Assembly (NCBI GenBank): GCA_023267315.1
Contig: JAHFNN010000018.1
Span: 1 to 12,781, forward strand
Length of the DNA: 12,781 nucleotides
Direction of reading: 5' to 3'
DNA from: Candidatus Nomurabacteria bacterium
GTDB taxonomy: Bacteria; Patescibacteriota; Minisyncoccia; Phycocordibacterales; UBA9973
In this document: piece by piece, positions 11,880 through 12,781 of the stretch
Layout: the number at the start of each line of letters is the position of its first letter
How positions within the stretch are numbered: the stretch's first letter is position 1
Translations under genes and position numbers: made by a program
The notes under the pieces: generated by a model
Databases searched by the model: none
What the model saw: only the letters and a program-made list of their open reading frames with translations
What the model was told of the DNA's origin: nothing

Positions 11880-11907
11880 ATTATATACAAAACCCTTAAA
11901 AAGTCAA
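11880..11907 (-). promoter_or_regulatory. Strong promoter of rplY (leaderless type)
   Basis: On the minus strand TTGACT (11907-11902), a 16-base spacer and consensus TATAAT (11885-11880). Counting seven bases gives an RNA start near 11873, adjacent to the ATG at 11872. Confidence 0.78.
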
Positions 11908-11916
11908 AGGGCGCTC

Positions 11917-12008
11917 GGTATTATTGCCAAAAAGCACGAATAATTCCTTGCTAGGAATTTTCTCTACTCGGTCCGCCGACCCGTGCAAGGCTTTTTGGCA
12001 ATAATACC
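11917..12008. repeat. 92-base structured inverted-repeat element
   Basis: GGTATTATTGCCAAAAAGC (11917-11935) is perfectly repeated in inverse at 11990-12008. The interior holds ACG/CGT, which can continue the stem, and two further hairpins (AATTCC-TTGCTA-GGAATT and TCGG-TCCG-CCGA). The whole would fold as a three-way junction on either strand. No T-run follows on the minus strand, so it is a poor terminator for the FAD oxidase gene. It may be a small MITE-like element, an RNA processing site or a small RNA. It ends 9 bases from the rplY -35 box. Confidence 0.7.
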
Positions 12009-12030
12009 TCCCTAAAGTTTAGTGGTAATT

Positions 12031-12781
12031 TTACGACCCATGGGTCATTTTAGGATGGTCGCCAGGAATGAGATATTTTTCAATATCAGCCCTTGTTCCG
12101 CCAACTTTTTTACCAGGATTGAAAATATTCTTTAAATCTAGAATTCCCTTAGTCTGCTTGAAAAGTGCTGCAATTGAGTCACCAAACATCATTGGAAGAT
12201 AGGGCGTGCGGATAATACCATCATTATGCTCAGCGGTAATTGAACCATGATATGAGATAACGAGTGAATATACTTGATCTGCGACTTTCAAAATAAACGA
12301 CGCGTCAAATTGATCTTGTAGATTAAGCAGCGGTATAATATGGAAATTTCCATTCGCAGCATGGCCATGCATGTTGTAGATGAGATGATTGTCGTCCAAG
12401 ATCTTTGTAACTTTCGGAAAAAATTCTGGTAATTTTTCTGCTGGTACAATCACATCATCAATAAATGGCGCTGTGCGCATATTGTGAAAATGTTCTCGAA
12501 GTAACGCAAATGAATCATGGCGTATTGTCCAGTACTTATCGGCTTCACTTTTTGATTTCACCACACGAACTTTCGCATTTTTATATTTCTTCATTTTAGC
12601 TTTCAAAAGCCAAATCCTTCGAGTGACATCGTCGTGATCATTTCCTGCACACTCCACGAGAAGCACCAGCTTTGGAATACCCGTCAAAAGCATCCCGAGT
12701 TCTGGCAAGAAGCTCAAACCTAATTTCATCGCACCCCAAAGTCCACGTTTTTTTATAAAACCAGACCAGAAACGGAGCGCG
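12031..12781 (-). CDS. FAD-linked oxidase, C-terminal part (GlcD/D-lactate dehydrogenase-like; cut by window edge)
   Basis: The frame is open to the right edge, so the N-terminal FAD-binding domain lies outside; at least 249 codons are visible. An internal ATG at 12729 is not a convincing start. The visible part fits the FAD-oxidase C-terminal family (PF02913), with TIRHDSFALLREHF, FIDDVIVPAEKLPEFFP, HGHAANGNFHIIPL (the H-G-H-x-x-x-G-N-x-H metal/substrate motif), GSITAEHNDGIIR and a final ALFKQTKGILDLKNIFNPGKKVG. Members oxidise 2-hydroxy acids such as glycolate or D-lactate and pass electrons to the membrane or Fe-S partners; the substrate here cannot be told. It ends in TAA, followed by the 92-base inverted-repeat element. 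Confidence 0.88.
   Translation of the reverse strand, partial: ALRFWSGFIKKRGLWGAMKLGLSFLPELGMLLTGIPKLVLLVECAGNDHDDVTRRIWLLKAKMKKYKNAKVRVVKSKSEADKYWTIRHDSFALLREHFHNMRTAPFIDDVIVPAEKLPEFFPKVTKILDDNHLIYNMHGHAANGNFHIIPLLNLQDQFDASFILKVADQVYSLVISYHGSITAEHNDGIIRTPYLPMMFGDSIAALFKQTKGILDLKNIFNPGKKVGGTRADIEKYLIPGDHPKMTHGS

Noticed and set aside
11873..11890. Upstream in-frame TTG start for rplY
   Set aside because: It lies within the promoter spacer and -10 region and would not be on the mRNA; the ATG at 11872 matches the family N-terminus.
1..12781. CRISPR arrays, insertion sequences, prophage genes
   Set aside because: No regularly spaced direct repeats, transposase or integrase motifs, or phage structural genes are visible; the inverted repeats found are isolated elements.

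Overview
The window looks like a compact stretch of a small, AT-leaning bacterial chromosome, most likely a Candidate Phyla Radiation (Patescibacteria) genome of the Parcubacteria type. This is inferred from gene content and style, without a database search. The grounds are short core genes (a 134-residue ATP synthase delta, a 323-residue RF1), weak or absent Shine-Dalgarno signals, a signal-peptide/peptidoglycan-binding/fibronectin-like protein, and a coiled-coil lytic transglycosylase. Of the 18 CDS whose stop lies in the window, 17 end in TAA, one (atpE) in TAG and none in TGA.

Layout. (1) 1-4088, minus strand: an F-type ATP synthase operon in the order atpZ/I-like, atpB, atpE, atpF, atpH, atpA, followed at the left edge by the first 25 codons of an ORF that does not look like the expected gamma subunit. 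(2) 4100-4590, minus strand: the leader of that operon. It has a good sigma70-type promoter and then a large folded RNA module, in which a complete tRNA-Ile(GAU) sits at the tip of a long inverted repeat. That hairpin lies between the two halves of a second tRNA-like sequence, which are held together by a perfect 20-bp stem. The module ends 11 bases before the atpZ start codon. (3) 4592-7653: an accessory envelope/stress cluster. On the minus strand are a secreted peptidoglycan-binding + FN3-like protein, a 42-residue charged protein, a YggT-family membrane protein and a PAS-domain protein. On the plus strand are an ECF-type sigma factor and a 43-residue Lmo0937-like membrane protein. Intergenic regions here carry repeated TGTAAT/ATTACA elements, several as palindromes. 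(4) 7658-12781: a bidirectional terminator, then minus-strand housekeeping genes: an RRM RNA-binding protein with a long structured leader, RF1 (prfA), ribosomal protein L31 (rpmE), a coiled-coil lytic transglycosylase, ribosomal protein L25 (rplY) and the C-terminal part of a GlcD/D-lactate-dehydrogenase-like FAD oxidase cut by the right edge.

How the parts fit. The ATP synthase genes encode the membrane sector (a, c, b), the stalk connector (delta) and the non-catalytic head subunit (alpha). Because the nested tRNA module lies between the operon promoter and atpZ, tRNA maturation and ATP synthase expression are probably linked on one transcript. In the accessory cluster, an ECF sigma factor beside several small envelope proteins and a sensor-like PAS protein suggests a cell-surface stress response.

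The most unusual signals are the tRNA-inside-a-tRNA-like locus, the shared palindromic TGTAAT element of the stress cluster, a 92-nt structured inverted-repeat element upstream of rplY, and promoters whose -10 boxes lie so close to ATG (rplY, the transglycosylase gene, nearly prfA) that leaderless mRNAs are predicted.
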